Origin: Klebsiella pneumoniae
GTDB taxonomy: Bacteria; Myxococcota_A; UBA796; SXON01
Reading direction: 5' to 3'
DNA: 57,558 nt
NCBI GenBank assembly: GCA_945862325.1
Contig: CAMAXZ010000027.1
Location: 1 to 57,558 of the forward strand
The notes below the pieces were generated by a model. The model had not been told where the DNA came from. It made no database searches and saw only the letters and a list, made by a program, of their open reading frames with translations. Of this stretch, positions 14,947 through 23,143 are shown piece after piece; positions within the stretch are counted from its first letter, which is position 1; each line of letters opens with the position of its first letter. The translations under genes and the position numbers were made by a program.

Positions 14947-15995
14947 GGCAGGGTCACCACGGTGTCGCCGTCGGGAGGCGGGGCGGGCAGGTTGGCGGTC
15001 GCGACGATCGCGACGACGGTCGTGGCGGTCGCGGCGCCGCCGCCGACGGCCGCCCAGAATGCCCACTGTTCGTAGAGCTTCTTCTTCTCGACCAGCTGGC
15101 CGCCCGCCATGCGCAGGGCGAACGAGCCCCCCGACGGGAGCGTGACGGTCTTCGAGGCGACCTTGCCGCCGGCCTCGACCCGGACCTTCGTGCGGCCCTT
15201 CGCCACGGCGGCGAGCTTCACCGTGGCGCCGGTGCCGGCGAGGGCGTCGTTCAGGTACACCCTAGCGTCTTCCGCGCCGGTCTGCACGGTGAGCGTCACG
15301 CCGCCGGTGTCGAGCGCGACGGACAGCGCCGCGCGGTCGCCGGTGCTCGTGTCGACGGAACGGTAGGACGTCGACTTTCCTTCAAGGGCCACCTCGACGC
15401 CGTGCACTCCCGCCGCGACGTCGCGGAGCTTGAGCGGGGTGTCGCCGACCACCGCCCCGTCGAGGCGCACGTGGGCGCCCGGAGGCGTCGAGGTGATCTC
15501 CAGGACGCCACGGCTGCTCTGGGCCTTCGCCTCGATGAGGTGGTTGCGGCCCGCGACCACGTCGAGCACGCCCTCCACGGGCTCGAACCCCGGGGCGACG
15601 ACGCGCCACGCCAGCTTGCCCGCGCCGGGCGAGGGAAGCCGGATGGGCGTGGGGCCCTTGTCTTGACCCGCGAGGTACACGTGCGCTCCGGCGGGGCCCA
15701 CGAACTCGAGGGTGCCGCCGCCCTTCACCAGCTGCGCCTGGATCTCGACGGTCTTGTCGCTCGCGACGTCGACCTTTCGGACGAACGGATCGTGGAAGTC
15801 CGCGATCACGCGCACCTGGTGCGAGCCCGGAGGCAAGTACTTGGTGAGCGGGGTCTTTCCGAGCAGGGAGCCGTCGAGCCACACTTCTGCGCCCTCGACG
15901 TTGCTCTTGACCTTCAGGACGCCCGTGGCGTCCTCGGCGCGCGCGACGCCGAGCAGGACCAGGAGCAGGAACAGCGCGCGAACCAAGGTCGGCAT
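14943..15995 (-). CDS. Secreted PEGA-domain protein with C-terminal membrane helix
   Basis: The 350-residue protein has a cleavable-looking signal peptide (LFLLLVLLGVARA). Several PEGA-type beta units follow, recognisable by segments such as GAEVWLDGSLLGKTPLTKYL, GAHVYLAGQDKGPTPI and GAHVRLDGAVVGDTPLKL, each with the small-x-hydrophobic-D/N-G-x-x-x-G-x-T-P pattern. Near the C-terminus, after KKKLYEQWAFW, lies one hydrophobic helix and a short Pro-rich tail. PEGA domains are found in envelope proteins and kinase partners of Myxococcota and are thought to mediate surface interactions. Its stop overlaps the start of the Asp/Cys-repeat lipoprotein (ATGA), suggesting joint function at the cell surface. 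Confidence 0.85.
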   Translation of the reverse strand: MPTLVRALFLLLVLLGVARAEDATGVLKVKSNVEGAEVWLDGSLLGKTPLTKYLPPGSHQVRVIADFHDPFVRKVDVASDKTVEIQAQLVKGGGTLEFVGPAGAHVYLAGQDKGPTPIRLPSPGAGKLAWRVVAPGFEPVEGVLDVVAGRNHLIEAKAQSSRGVLEITSTPPGAHVRLDGAVVGDTPLKLRDVAAGVHGVEVALEGKSTSYRSVDTSTGDRAALSVALDTGGVTLTVQTGAEDARVYLNDALAGTGATVKLAAVAKGRTKVRVEAGGKVASKTVTLPSGGSFALRMAGGQLVEKKKLYEQWAFWAAVGGGAATATTVVAIVATANLPAPPPDGDTVVTLP

Positions 15996-16027
15996 GCGCG
16001 GACGAGGGTACCACGCGGCCGTGGCGT

Positions 16028-17866
16028 TCAGGCGCGGACGCGGACGTCGCCGCGGCGCTTCGTCACGCCGGCGGCGTCCAGCCACTCCAGGAGCGGGATC
16101 GCGGTGCGACGCGTCTGCCCGGAGAGGTCCTTGAACGCGCCCGTGTCGAGCTCCGCGTGGACCTCGAGGTGGGCCCGCACGTCCGCGGCGAGGCGATCCA
16201 GCGTCGACCGCGCCACGAGGCGGTCGCCCACGGCGTCGACCTCCCCGCGCTCGCGCATCAGGAACACCAACGCGTCGAAGCGCGCGTGCGGCGTGCGCTC
16301 CCGCAGATCCCCCACGCCTTCGAGCCCCGCCGCGGCGATCCGCGCGATGGCGTCCCGCCGCCAGGCTTCGTCTTCGGCGCTGAGCCGCACCTCGAAGTCC
16401 CGAGCGCGCACGCGGGGGCCGTCCGCCACGAGGCGGCCGGCGGCGACCTCGGCGTCGACCAGGGCCAGGGCGTCGCGCTCGGCGAGCGCGAACAAGCGAC
16501 CTTCGCGCAGGGACTTTCGGTTGATCCAGGGCGTGAGCGGCTGCTCGGCGTGCACGCGCGCGACCGCCGCGTGGAGCGCCTCGCGCAGCGCGCCGACGAG
16601 GGCGGGGGCGTAGCGCCGGTCGCCGAGAGGGACGCCACCGTCGGGAACGCCTCGGACGCGCGCCTGCTCGGCCGTGAGGCCCGCGGCGCCGGCCCGGTCG
16701 AGCCACGCGGACGGATCGCCGCCGTGCAGGCGCGCGAGCTGCGCGGCGTTGGAGGCCGCGTCCCGTCGCCGGGTGACCGTCGCCCAGGGGTCGAGGACGA
16801 CGCCGCCCCCGACCGTGGCGGCCGGGCTCGGGCGCCGGACCACGAATCGGTCGCCCGGCACGCACGGGAGCGGTTCCCCTGCGCGGAGCTGGACGAAGCC
16901 GCTCCACCCCGGCGCGAGCCCCTCGGCGTCGAGGGGGACGACGCGCGCCTCCACCTCGCGGGTGCCGAGCAGGACGACGAGGCGCGGATCGTCGTCGAAG
17001 CTCGGCGCGCTCGGCAGGTGGGTGTAGCGGCAGTCCACCACCAGCGGGCTCGGAAGGGAACCCGGGGTGGCGATCCAGGCGCCGCGACCGACCTCGTCTC
17101 GCTCGACCCCGGCGAGGTTGAGCGCGGTGCGGGCCCCGGCTTCCACCGCGGGGACAGCGGCGCCGTGCACCTGGACGCCGCGGACGCGGGCGCGACGGCC
17201 GCCGGGGACGATCTCGACCTCCGCGCCGTCGTTCAGCCGCCCCGACCAGGCGGTGCCGGTCACGACGGTACCGAAGCCGCGCCGGGCGAACGAGCGGTCG
17301 ACGGGGAGGCGGAACGCCGGATCCGTCGGGCGCGCGGGAGGGACGAGCGCGCCGAGCGCCGCGACCAGCGCGGGGAGCCCGACGCCGGTCATCGCGCTGG
17401 TGGCGACGCACGGGGCGTTCGCGAGGAAGGTCCCCGCGGCGTGCTCTCGGAGCTCGGCCTCGCAGAGCTCGAGCAGCTCGGCGTCCACGAGGTCCGCCAT
17501 CGTGAGCACGAGCACGCCCGTGTGGACGCCGAGCAGGTGCAGGATGTCGAGGTGCTCCCGGGTCTGCGGCATCACGCCTTCGACCGCGCTCACGCACAAC
17601 ATCACCGCGTCCATGCCGCTGGCGCCGGCGACCATGGTGCGGACGAGCGCCTCGTGCCCGGGGACGTCGACGAGGCCCGCGATGCGCCCGTCCGGCAAGC
17701 GGAGGGGGGTGAACCCGAGCGCGATGGTGATTCCGCGCTCCTTCTCCTCCGGCAGCCGATCGAGGTCGACGCCGGTCAATGCCCGGACGAGCGAGGTTTT
17801 TCCGTGGTCGACGTGACCGGCGGTGCCGATGACGAGCGACCCGGATGTTGCCGACGTGTTCGCCAT
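16028..17866 (-). CDS. selB: Selenocysteine-specific elongation factor SelB
   Basis: The 612-residue protein delivers Sec-tRNA to UGA codons marked by a SECIS hairpin. GTPase motifs are visible as G1 GTAGHVDHGKTSL, G2 EEKERGITIALGF and G3 DVPGHEALV. The G4 site reads TMAD, where SelB proteins normally have TKAD, so the base-contacting Lys is Met here. Domains II-III follow, and the C-terminal winged helices end with LSGQTRRTAIPLLEWLD, the SECIS-binding part. It lies 32 nt upstream of the PEGA gene and diverges from the zinc-ribbon gene across only 31 nt. The selD gene is at 42847. No selA or tRNA-Sec was found in this window. Confidence 0.95.
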   Translation of the reverse strand: MANTSATSGSLVIGTAGHVDHGKTSLVRALTGVDLDRLPEEKERGITIALGFTPLRLPDGRIAGLVDVPGHEALVRTMVAGASGMDAVMLCVSAVEGVMPQTREHLDILHLLGVHTGVLVLTMADLVDAELLELCEAELREHAAGTFLANAPCVATSAMTGVGLPALVAALGALVPPARPTDPAFRLPVDRSFARRGFGTVVTGTAWSGRLNDGAEVEIVPGGRRARVRGVQVHGAAVPAVEAGARTALNLAGVERDEVGRGAWIATPGSLPSPLVVDCRYTHLPSAPSFDDDPRLVVLLGTREVEARVVPLDAEGLAPGWSGFVQLRAGEPLPCVPGDRFVVRRPSPAATVGGGVVLDPWATVTRRRDAASNAAQLARLHGGDPSAWLDRAGAAGLTAEQARVRGVPDGGVPLGDRRYAPALVGALREALHAAVARVHAEQPLTPWINRKSLREGRLFALAERDALALVDAEVAAGRLVADGPRVRARDFEVRLSAEDEAWRRDAIARIAAAGLEGVGDLRERTPHARFDALVFLMRERGEVDAVGDRLVARSTLDRLAADVRAHLEVHAELDTGAFKDLSGQTRRTAIPLLEWLDAAGVTKRRGDVRVRA

Positions 17867-17897
17867 CCTGGGTCCATCCCGAGGTTAGCATGCCCGC

Positions 17898-18680
17898 ATG
17901 AACGTGAACTGCCCGGAGTGCGGGGCGTCGCTCGACGGCAAGGCGGGCGAGGACATGGTGTGCCCCGCCTGCCTGACGCCTTTCGTGGTGTCCCAGGCGG
18001 CGGAGGCGCCGACCGGGCCGGTCGACGTCCAGCTCGCCGACGGGCGCGTGCTCTACGCGCTCAACCGTTGGGCGGTGCGCGAGTCGATCTACGTGGGGCG
18101 CATCGGCCGCGACGCGAAGGTGCGCCAGGAGGGCGGCGCGTGGCAGCTCCTCGGCGGATATCCTGAGTTTGCGGCCATCTTCCGTCTGCTCGGCGAAGAC
18201 CTCGCGCCGCTCGGCGGTGCGCGCAAGCTCGCCCGGTCGCCCGATCACCCCAAGACTGAGCCGCCGCCGAACGCCGTCGGGCCGGGGGGCGATTCCCCTC
18301 GCACGGAGCCCCCTCGCACGGCGTCGCCGCGTACGGAGCCCCCTCGTACGGAGCCCCCTCGTACGGAGCCCCCTCGTACGGAGCCCCCTCGATCCTGGCC
18401 GGACGCGACCGCCCGCCAGCACACCGAGCCGCCCGAGCCGCGGCCGCGCGGCGAGCCGCGCCCGAACCCGCGCACCGACACCCTCCCCCTGCGCGGCGGG
18501 CGCGTCGACACCCCGCGCGCGGCGGGCAAGGCCGCGCCGAAGTCCGCTCCGAGGCCGGGGACACGGACGAGCCCGCAGGCCACGGCGCAGGCGCCCGCGG
18601 GCGTCCCGGGGTGGGTCTCCGGGCTGGTCATCGTCGGGATCCTCGGCGGCCTCGGGCTCTACGTCTGGCTCAACATCTGA
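17898..18680 (+). CDS. Zinc-ribbon/GYF-like membrane-anchored protein
   Basis: The 260-residue protein begins with a zinc ribbon (CPECG at 5-9 and CPAC at about 22-25). A domain of about 60 residues follows that resembles GYF_2-type modules (VRQEGGAWQLLGGYPEF). A long Pro/Arg/Thr-rich linker of about 120 residues includes four perfect RTEPP units, and the C-terminal 20 residues form one membrane helix (WVSGLVIVGILGGLGLYVW). It is probably tail-anchored, with the ribbon and GYF-like domain in the cytosol. A related domain with the same VR-x-EGGAW signature occurs in the incomplete gene at 57077. Function is unknown; adaptor or regulator roles are typical for such architectures. Confidence 0.75.
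   Translation: MNVNCPECGASLDGKAGEDMVCPACLTPFVVSQAAEAPTGPVDVQLADGRVLYALNRWAVRESIYVGRIGRDAKVRQEGGAWQLLGGYPEFAAIFRLLGEDLAPLGGARKLARSPDHPKTEPPPNAVGPGGDSPRTEPPRTASPRTEPPRTEPPRTEPPRTEPPRSWPDATARQHTEPPEPRPRGEPRPNPRTDTLPLRGGRVDTPRAAGKAAPKSAPRPGTRTSPQATAQAPAGVPGWVSGLVIVGILGGLGLYVWLNI
18331..18390 (+). repeat. Four perfect 15-bp tandem repeats within a coding linker
   Basis: Four identical copies of GTACGGAGCCCCCTC follow one another without mismatch and code for RTEPP units in the Pro-rich linker. Degenerate copies lie just upstream (about 18300-18316). Perfect identity in a 15-nt unit keeps the frame when copies are gained or lost, so the linker length may vary between strains. Confidence 0.9.
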
Positions 18681-18700
18681 GCCCCTCCAGGGGGTGACGC

Positions 18701-19657
18701 TCAGGCGGTGAGGCGGCGGAAGACCTGCTCCAAGGTCGTTGTTTCGCGGGCGAGCTCGACGAGCCGCAGGCCGTTGCGGGCCGCGAGGTCGAACAGGTCG
18801 GCGCGTACGTCGGTGTCCGCGAGGACCTCGAAGCTCAGCGCGTCGGCGGGCGCGTCGGGCGGCGCCGGGTGCGGGGTGACCCGGGTGACGGAGGGGACGG
18901 CCGCGAGGGCGGCCTGAAGCGCTTCGCTCGACAGGCGCACCGTGCCCGGCACGAAGGTGACCCGGGCCATCGCGCCGCCGGCGGACTCCGCGCGCACGCG
19001 CGCGGCGGGGGCGTCGGCGACGAGCTGGCCGCGCGAGAGGATCAACACGCGGTCGCACATGGCCTCGACCTCTTGGAGCACGTGCGTCGACAGCAGCACG
19101 GTCCGACTGCGGCCGATGCGGCGCACGAGGTCGCGGATGACCAGGATCTGATTCGGATCGAGCCCGCTCGTCGGCTCGTCCAGGATGAGGATCGGCGGCT
19201 GGTGCATGAGCGCCTGCGCGAGCCCCACCCGCTGCCGGTAGCCTTTCGAGAGCGTGCCGACGGCCTGATGCGCGCGGTCCGCGATGTCGCACTCGTCGAG
19301 CACGCGGTCGACCGCGCTCGCGCGCTCCGCGGCCGGCATCCCGCGGACCCGCCCGACGAAGTCCAGGTAGTCCACGACCAGCATCTCGGGGTAGATCGGC
19401 GCGGATTCGGGCAGATAGCCGACGGCTCGGCGCACCTCGAGCGACGCGGTGACGACGTCGTGTCCGGCGACGCGCGCGCGCCCGCCGGTGGGCGAGGTGA
19501 AGCCGGTGAGGATCTTCATCGTCGTGCTCTTCCCGGCGCCGTTGGGGCCGAGAAAGCCGACGATCTCTCCGGCGTCGACCCGGAACGAGACGCCGTCGAG
19601 CGCCATGTGGGCACCATACGCGCGCCGCAGAGACTCGACCTCGATCATCGGGGGCAT
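18701..19657 (-). CDS. ABC transporter ATP-binding protein, GldA/CcmA type
   Basis: The 318-residue protein contains Walker A GPNGAGKST, a Q-loop region around GYLPESAPIYPEM, signature LSKGYRQRVGLA, Walker B ILILDEP and switch His in LSTHVLQEVE. A C-terminal extension of about 85 residues is typical of the CcmA/GldA/DrrA exporters. GYLPE followed by P-x-YPEM is common in gliding-associated GldA. It energises an ABC exporter at the inner membrane, but no permease gene lies beside it: it is convergent with the zinc-ribbon gene and divergent from a lipoprotein gene. The partner must be encoded elsewhere. Confidence 0.9.
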   Translation of the reverse strand: MPPMIEVESLRRAYGAHMALDGVSFRVDAGEIVGFLGPNGAGKSTTMKILTGFTSPTGGRARVAGHDVVTASLEVRRAVGYLPESAPIYPEMLVVDYLDFVGRVRGMPAAERASAVDRVLDECDIADRAHQAVGTLSKGYRQRVGLAQALMHQPPILILDEPTSGLDPNQILVIRDLVRRIGRSRTVLLSTHVLQEVEAMCDRVLILSRGQLVADAPAARVRAESAGGAMARVTFVPGTVRLSSEALQAALAAVPSVTRVTPHPAPPDAPADALSFEVLADTDVRADLFDLAARNGLRLVELARETTTLEQVFRRLTA

Positions 19658-19725
19658 CCGGCGAGCCTAATCCGGTCGCGCGGGGGCGAGGCGGCCGTGG
19701 TACGGTACTGCGCCTCGAGGTGCGC

Positions 19726-20535
19726 ATGACGTTGATGCTCCTGGTGCTCGTCGCGTGTGGGACGAAGTACAACGTGGTCGAGTCGGCCGACACCGGGCTG
19801 GCCGCGCTCGACTCCGACACCGACGACACGAACGACACCGATGTCGTCGACGACAACTACTGGAACGGCGTGCGCCTCGAGATCGTGCAGCCGGTCAGCG
19901 GGGCGTTCCTGCCGCTCGACGAGGACGCCGCGTTCGAGGCGGTGCTCTACGACGCCGACGGCGAAGAGATCGACTTCGACGACGTCTCTTGGACGAGCGA
20001 CGTGGACGGCGGCTGGGCGCCGGTCGGCGCGTCCTTCGACGACGACACCCTCGGGGTCGGTACGCACACCCTCACCGCGTCCGCGACCTTGCCGAACGGG
20101 GACCGCCTCAGCTTCGCGGTCGGCGGTGTCCTCGTGCAGAGCCCCTACGCCGGCGTGTACGTCGGCGATCTCTCGGTCAGCCTCGCGGGCGACTACAACG
20201 GTCAGACCTTGAGCGCCGGCTGCTCCGGCGGCGTCACGATCGTCGTCGACGCCGAGGGTGAGACCGCCACCGGCGAGTCGGGCTGCCTCCTCTCCTTGTT
20301 CGGCTACGAGCTGGACACGTCCTACGTCCTGGACCTCGAGAACTCCGAGGGCGACCTCGACGGCGTCGCCGCCGTGGACTTGACCTGGTTCGAGTACCCG
20401 TTCGTCGCGACGGGCGAGCTCACCGAGGACGGTGACCTCGAAGCCGCCTTCTCCGAGCTCGTGTACGGCTACCTCCAGGTCGACGGCACCGTCGCCGCCA
20501 CGCGCATCACGCGGGATCTCTCCTCGCTCGATTGA
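19726..20535 (+). CDS. Putative lipoprotein, Asp-rich N-terminus
   Basis: The 269-residue protein has a lipobox (LMLLVLVACG). The chosen ATG has GAGG five bases upstream; an in-frame GTG six bases earlier is possible. After the lipid Cys comes an acidic Ser/Thr/Asp linker, then a beta-rich region resembling Ig-like folds of surface proteins (residues about 50-130). The C-terminal half has segments such as YAGVYVGDLSVSL that suggest a beta-sandwich. No catalytic motif is seen. It is probably anchored in the outer membrane. Confidence 0.75.
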   Translation: MTLMLLVLVACGTKYNVVESADTGLAALDSDTDDTNDTDVVDDNYWNGVRLEIVQPVSGAFLPLDEDAAFEAVLYDADGEEIDFDDVSWTSDVDGGWAPVGASFDDDTLGVGTHTLTASATLPNGDRLSFAVGGVLVQSPYAGVYVGDLSVSLAGDYNGQTLSAGCSGGVTIVVDAEGETATGESGCLLSLFGYELDTSYVLDLENSEGDLDGVAAVDLTWFEYPFVATGELTEDGDLEAAFSELVYGYLQVDGTVAATRITRDLSSLD

Positions 20536-20593
20536 TTGTCGCGACGCGTCACGCCGGCGCTCGGCGGGTTCGCGGCGCGGATACCCCCAAGGC

Positions 20594-21199
20594 GTGATCT
20601 CCCTCCTCGCGTGCTCGATCGCCTGGGCCCACGCCCCCGCGGCCGCAGAGCCAGCCGTCGCGGCGGCCTCGCCAGACGGCGCCCACTTCGCGACGTTGAC
20701 CACCTGGGTCGACGAAGCGCCGGGCTTCCCCAACGCGCGCCTCGAGCTCTTCGACCTTCGGACCCGCTCGCGGATGGCGGTCTGGCAGGTCCGGCTGGTA
20801 GGTCCGGCGAGCCTCGGGGGTGTCCGGGCGGCCTCGGCCGAGGTGCGCGCCCGGGCCGCGGACGCCCTGCGCGCGGTCCGCGTCGAGCTGGACGCGTCGA
20901 AGCCCGGCGCCGCGTGCGCCGAGACCCGCTGTGGCGACCTCGAGGTCGACGTCCTCTCCACGCGCACCCCCGACAAGGCCGAGCAGTGCTACGGCCGCGT
21001 CGGGCCCGACCTCCTCTCGATCACCGTGAACAGCCGCGAATGGCTCACCGAGACCTTCCCCGCCGACGGATGCCCGTCGGCGTGGCGCGCCCACTCCGCC
21101 TGGATTCACGGCGACTCGGTCGTGCTCCTGCTGGCGTACGAGCAGCCGGGGCACGAGGGGGTGGTGATGAGGTATGCGGCCGTCGCTGGCCCCCGCTGA
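20594..21199 (+). CDS. Small secreted protein, possibly DUF2259-like
   Basis: The 201-residue product starts at GTG with AAGG just upstream and has a signal peptide ending near AWAHA. The segment ASPDGAHFATLTTWVDEAPG resembles the N-terminus of the DUF2259 predicted secreted family (FSxDGxxFAxL), a weak match made by eye. Two Cys pairs and an early Leu-Phe-Asp-Leu strand suggest a small disulfide-bonded beta protein. It lies 58 nt after the lipoprotein gene on the same strand. The function is not known. Confidence 0.6.
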   Translation: MISLLACSIAWAHAPAAAEPAVAAASPDGAHFATLTTWVDEAPGFPNARLELFDLRTRSRMAVWQVRLVGPASLGGVRAASAEVRARAADALRAVRVELDASKPGAACAETRCGDLEVDVLSTRTPDKAEQCYGRVGPDLLSITVNSREWLTETFPADGCPSAWRAHSAWIHGDSVVLLLAYEQPGHEGVVMRYAAVAGPR

Positions 21200-21201
21200 T
21201 T

Positions 21202-21373
21202 CGCGGCGGGCGGCTCGACGGCGCATCCCGGCTGGGGGTGTCGCCGGCTGCGGTGCGTCCTCGCGTACTCGAGTACGCTCCGGGCGCTCCTCGCCGGCTC
21301 CTACCCATCCGGGCGCGCCGCGGCCGCCCACTCGCGAATCGTCCGCGGCGGGCGGCTCGACGGCGCATCCCGG
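21202..21373. repeat. Intergenic direct-repeat element with central palindrome
   Basis: A 30-nt sequence (starting CGCGGCGGGCGG) occurs twice without mismatch, at 21202-21231 and 21344-21373, and both copies are followed by a shared GTGTCGCCG. Between them lies a perfect 16-bp palindrome GCGTACTCGAGTACGC (21263-21278) and a GC-rich stretch. The layout fits a small REP- or MITE-like intergenic element. No gene is seen in 21200-21407. Confidence 0.65.
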
Positions 21374-21407
21374 GTGTCGCCGCGCGCGGCGCGATTAGAG
21401 GGCGCAC

Positions 21408-21932
21408 ATGTGGCTCGCGTTCCTCCTCCTTGCCGCGGCCCACGCCGAGCCGATGGACGCTCGCTACACGGGCTCCGCTGTGCTGGACGTCGACGGCGTC
21501 GCGCTGCACGTGGACGGCGACACCCTGCGGCGCGGCGAGGAGGTGCTCGCGCGGCGACTGCTGGCGGCGCCCGTCACCGACGGGCGCTCCGTGTGCGCCG
21601 CCGACGAGGCGGACGATGGGCTCGGGCGGCTGCGCTGCTGGACCGGCCCCGCCGCGACGACCCTGATGATCGGAGGGCGCCCCACACGCCTCGCGATGGC
21701 TGAGGGACACGTGGCCTGGGTGGCGTCGGTGGACGGATTGCCCAAGATTTTCGTCGCGCCCGCCGACGGCGGCGAAGCGCCGCGCCCGCTCACCAACATC
21801 GGCCTCCGACACGCGCCGGGCGGGCCACCGGCCGGCTTCGTTCCGCCGCCGCTCCGGGGGCCGCCGCGGTTCGACGGCGCGTGGCTGCGGTGGGACGCGC
21901 AGGACGGCGCGCACGCCGTGCGGTGGCGTTGA
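21408..21932 (+). CDS. Secreted hypothetical protein
   Basis: The 174-residue protein has a short signal peptide (WLAFLLLAAAHA). The mature part contains beta-like repeats with DGxxL turns and two Cys (about residues 64 and 78), and the later segment HVAWVASVDGLPKIFVAPADG resembles a beta-propeller or TolB-like blade. No enzyme motif is seen. Its stop shares one base with the ATG of the LytM peptidase gene (TGATG), so the two are translationally coupled and may act together in the envelope. Confidence 0.65.
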   Translation: MWLAFLLLAAAHAEPMDARYTGSAVLDVDGVALHVDGDTLRRGEEVLARRLLAAPVTDGRSVCAADEADDGLGRLRCWTGPAATTLMIGGRPTRLAMAEGHVAWVASVDGLPKIFVAPADGGEAPRPLTNIGLRHAPGGPPAGFVPPPLRGPPRFDGAWLRWDAQDGAHAVRWR

Positions 21933-23143
21933 TGCTCGCGCTGCTCGTGTCCGGCGCGCTCGCCCAGGACTACCGATTTCCCGCGGGGGACGAGCACTAC
22001 GGCTACTTCTACCCGACGGCCTACATGGACGAGGGCGGCCGGGACTGGGGCTGCGGCGACATGTACTACAGCGGCCACGGCGGGAGCGACTTCGGCGTGG
22101 GTTCGTGGACGGGCATGGACGCCGGCCGGCGCGTGGTGGCCGCGGCCGACGGTCTGGTCATCGCGACGAACGACGGCGAGTACGACCGTTGCAGCACCGC
22201 CGATTGTGGCGAAGCCAACTACGTGATCATCGAGCACGCGAACGGCCGCCGCACCTGGTATTGGCACCTGCGCCAGTGGTCCGTGGCCGTCAGCGCGGGC
22301 CAATACGTGAGCTGCGGCACCACCCTCGGCTACGTGGGCTCCTCCGGCAACAGCACCGGTCCCCACCTCCACTTCGAGGTTCGGGAGTCGAACGGCGCCT
22401 CAGGCGATCCGTTCGACGGGCCGTGCAGCGCGCCGCCGACCTATTGGATCAGCCAGGGTGACTACGGAGGGCTGCCCGGCAATACCTGCCCGTCGACGGG
22501 CCCGTGCGCCCACGCGGGTGCCCTCACGTGCGGCGCGTCGATCGCCTCGGCCAACAACGCGGGCGGGTCGACGAGCACGCACGCGGTGTATGGCTGCGGC
22601 GAGTACTCGTGGAGCAGCTCGGAGATCGCGTTCAGCTTCTCCACCCCGGTGAACGAGCCGGTGACGCTCGGGATCTCCGGCCTCGGCGCGGACCTCGACC
22701 TCTTCGTGCTCACGAGCGACGCGTGCGACGGGAGCGGCGCCGTCACCTGCTCGACCAACGCGGAGCTGTCCGACGAACAGGTGGCCTTCGACGCCGCGGC
22801 GGGGGCGACGTACACCGTGGTGGTCGACGGCTGGGAAGGGGCGGTGAGCGCGTTCACGCTGTACGCGGCCTGCACGGGCGGCGCGACGCCGACGGACACC
22901 TCGGTGACCACGGACAGCGCCGTGCCGGATGATCCGCGGGACACGTCGATCGCCGTCGAGCCGACGCCCACGGGCCCTCCCGGGGTCCGCGTGCTGCGAG
23001 AGGCCGCGACGTGCGGCTGCGGGCTCGGCGAGGGTGGACTGGGCGCGAGCGTGATCGCCCTGGCGGGCCTCGCCGCGCTGCGGGCACGTCGAAGCACGGG
23101 TTCTAGCCGGTCCTACGGAGTGCAGTCCGGCGTCGTCGGATGA
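21932..23143 (+). CDS. M23 (LytM) peptidase with PPC-like domain and MYXO-CTERM-type tail
   Basis: The 403-residue protein has a signal peptide (MLALLVSGALAQ). The LytM catalytic domain spans about residues 40-155 with zinc ligands His49 and Asp53 in HGGSD, His112, and the H145-x-H147 motif in GPHLHFEV, so it is probably active on peptidoglycan cross-bridges or other Gly-rich peptides. A PPC/pre-peptidase-like beta domain follows (SGLGADLDLFVL, then TYTVVVDGW). A Thr/Pro linker and CGCG, hydrophobic helix, RARR form a MYXO-CTERM-like tail. Unusually, about 15 residues continue past the Arg cluster, and their codons overlap the 3' end of the opposing cytochrome-like gene by 31 nt. Confidence 0.85.
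   Translation: MLALLVSGALAQDYRFPAGDEHYGYFYPTAYMDEGGRDWGCGDMYYSGHGGSDFGVGSWTGMDAGRRVVAAADGLVIATNDGEYDRCSTADCGEANYVIIEHANGRRTWYWHLRQWSVAVSAGQYVSCGTTLGYVGSSGNSTGPHLHFEVRESNGASGDPFDGPCSAPPTYWISQGDYGGLPGNTCPSTGPCAHAGALTCGASIASANNAGGSTSTHAVYGCGEYSWSSSEIAFSFSTPVNEPVTLGISGLGADLDLFVLTSDACDGSGAVTCSTNAELSDEQVAFDAAAGATYTVVVDGWEGAVSAFTLYAACTGGATPTDTSVTTDSAVPDDPRDTSIAVEPTPTGPPGVRVLREAATCGCGLGEGGLGASVIALAGLAALRARRSTGSSRSYGVQSGVVG

Noticed and set aside
14943..19856. Minus-strand frame of 1637 codons ending in the PEGA gene
   Set aside because: Only the last 350 codons match a protein family. The rest is Arg-rich antisense or out-of-frame translation of selB and of the ABC ATPase gene.
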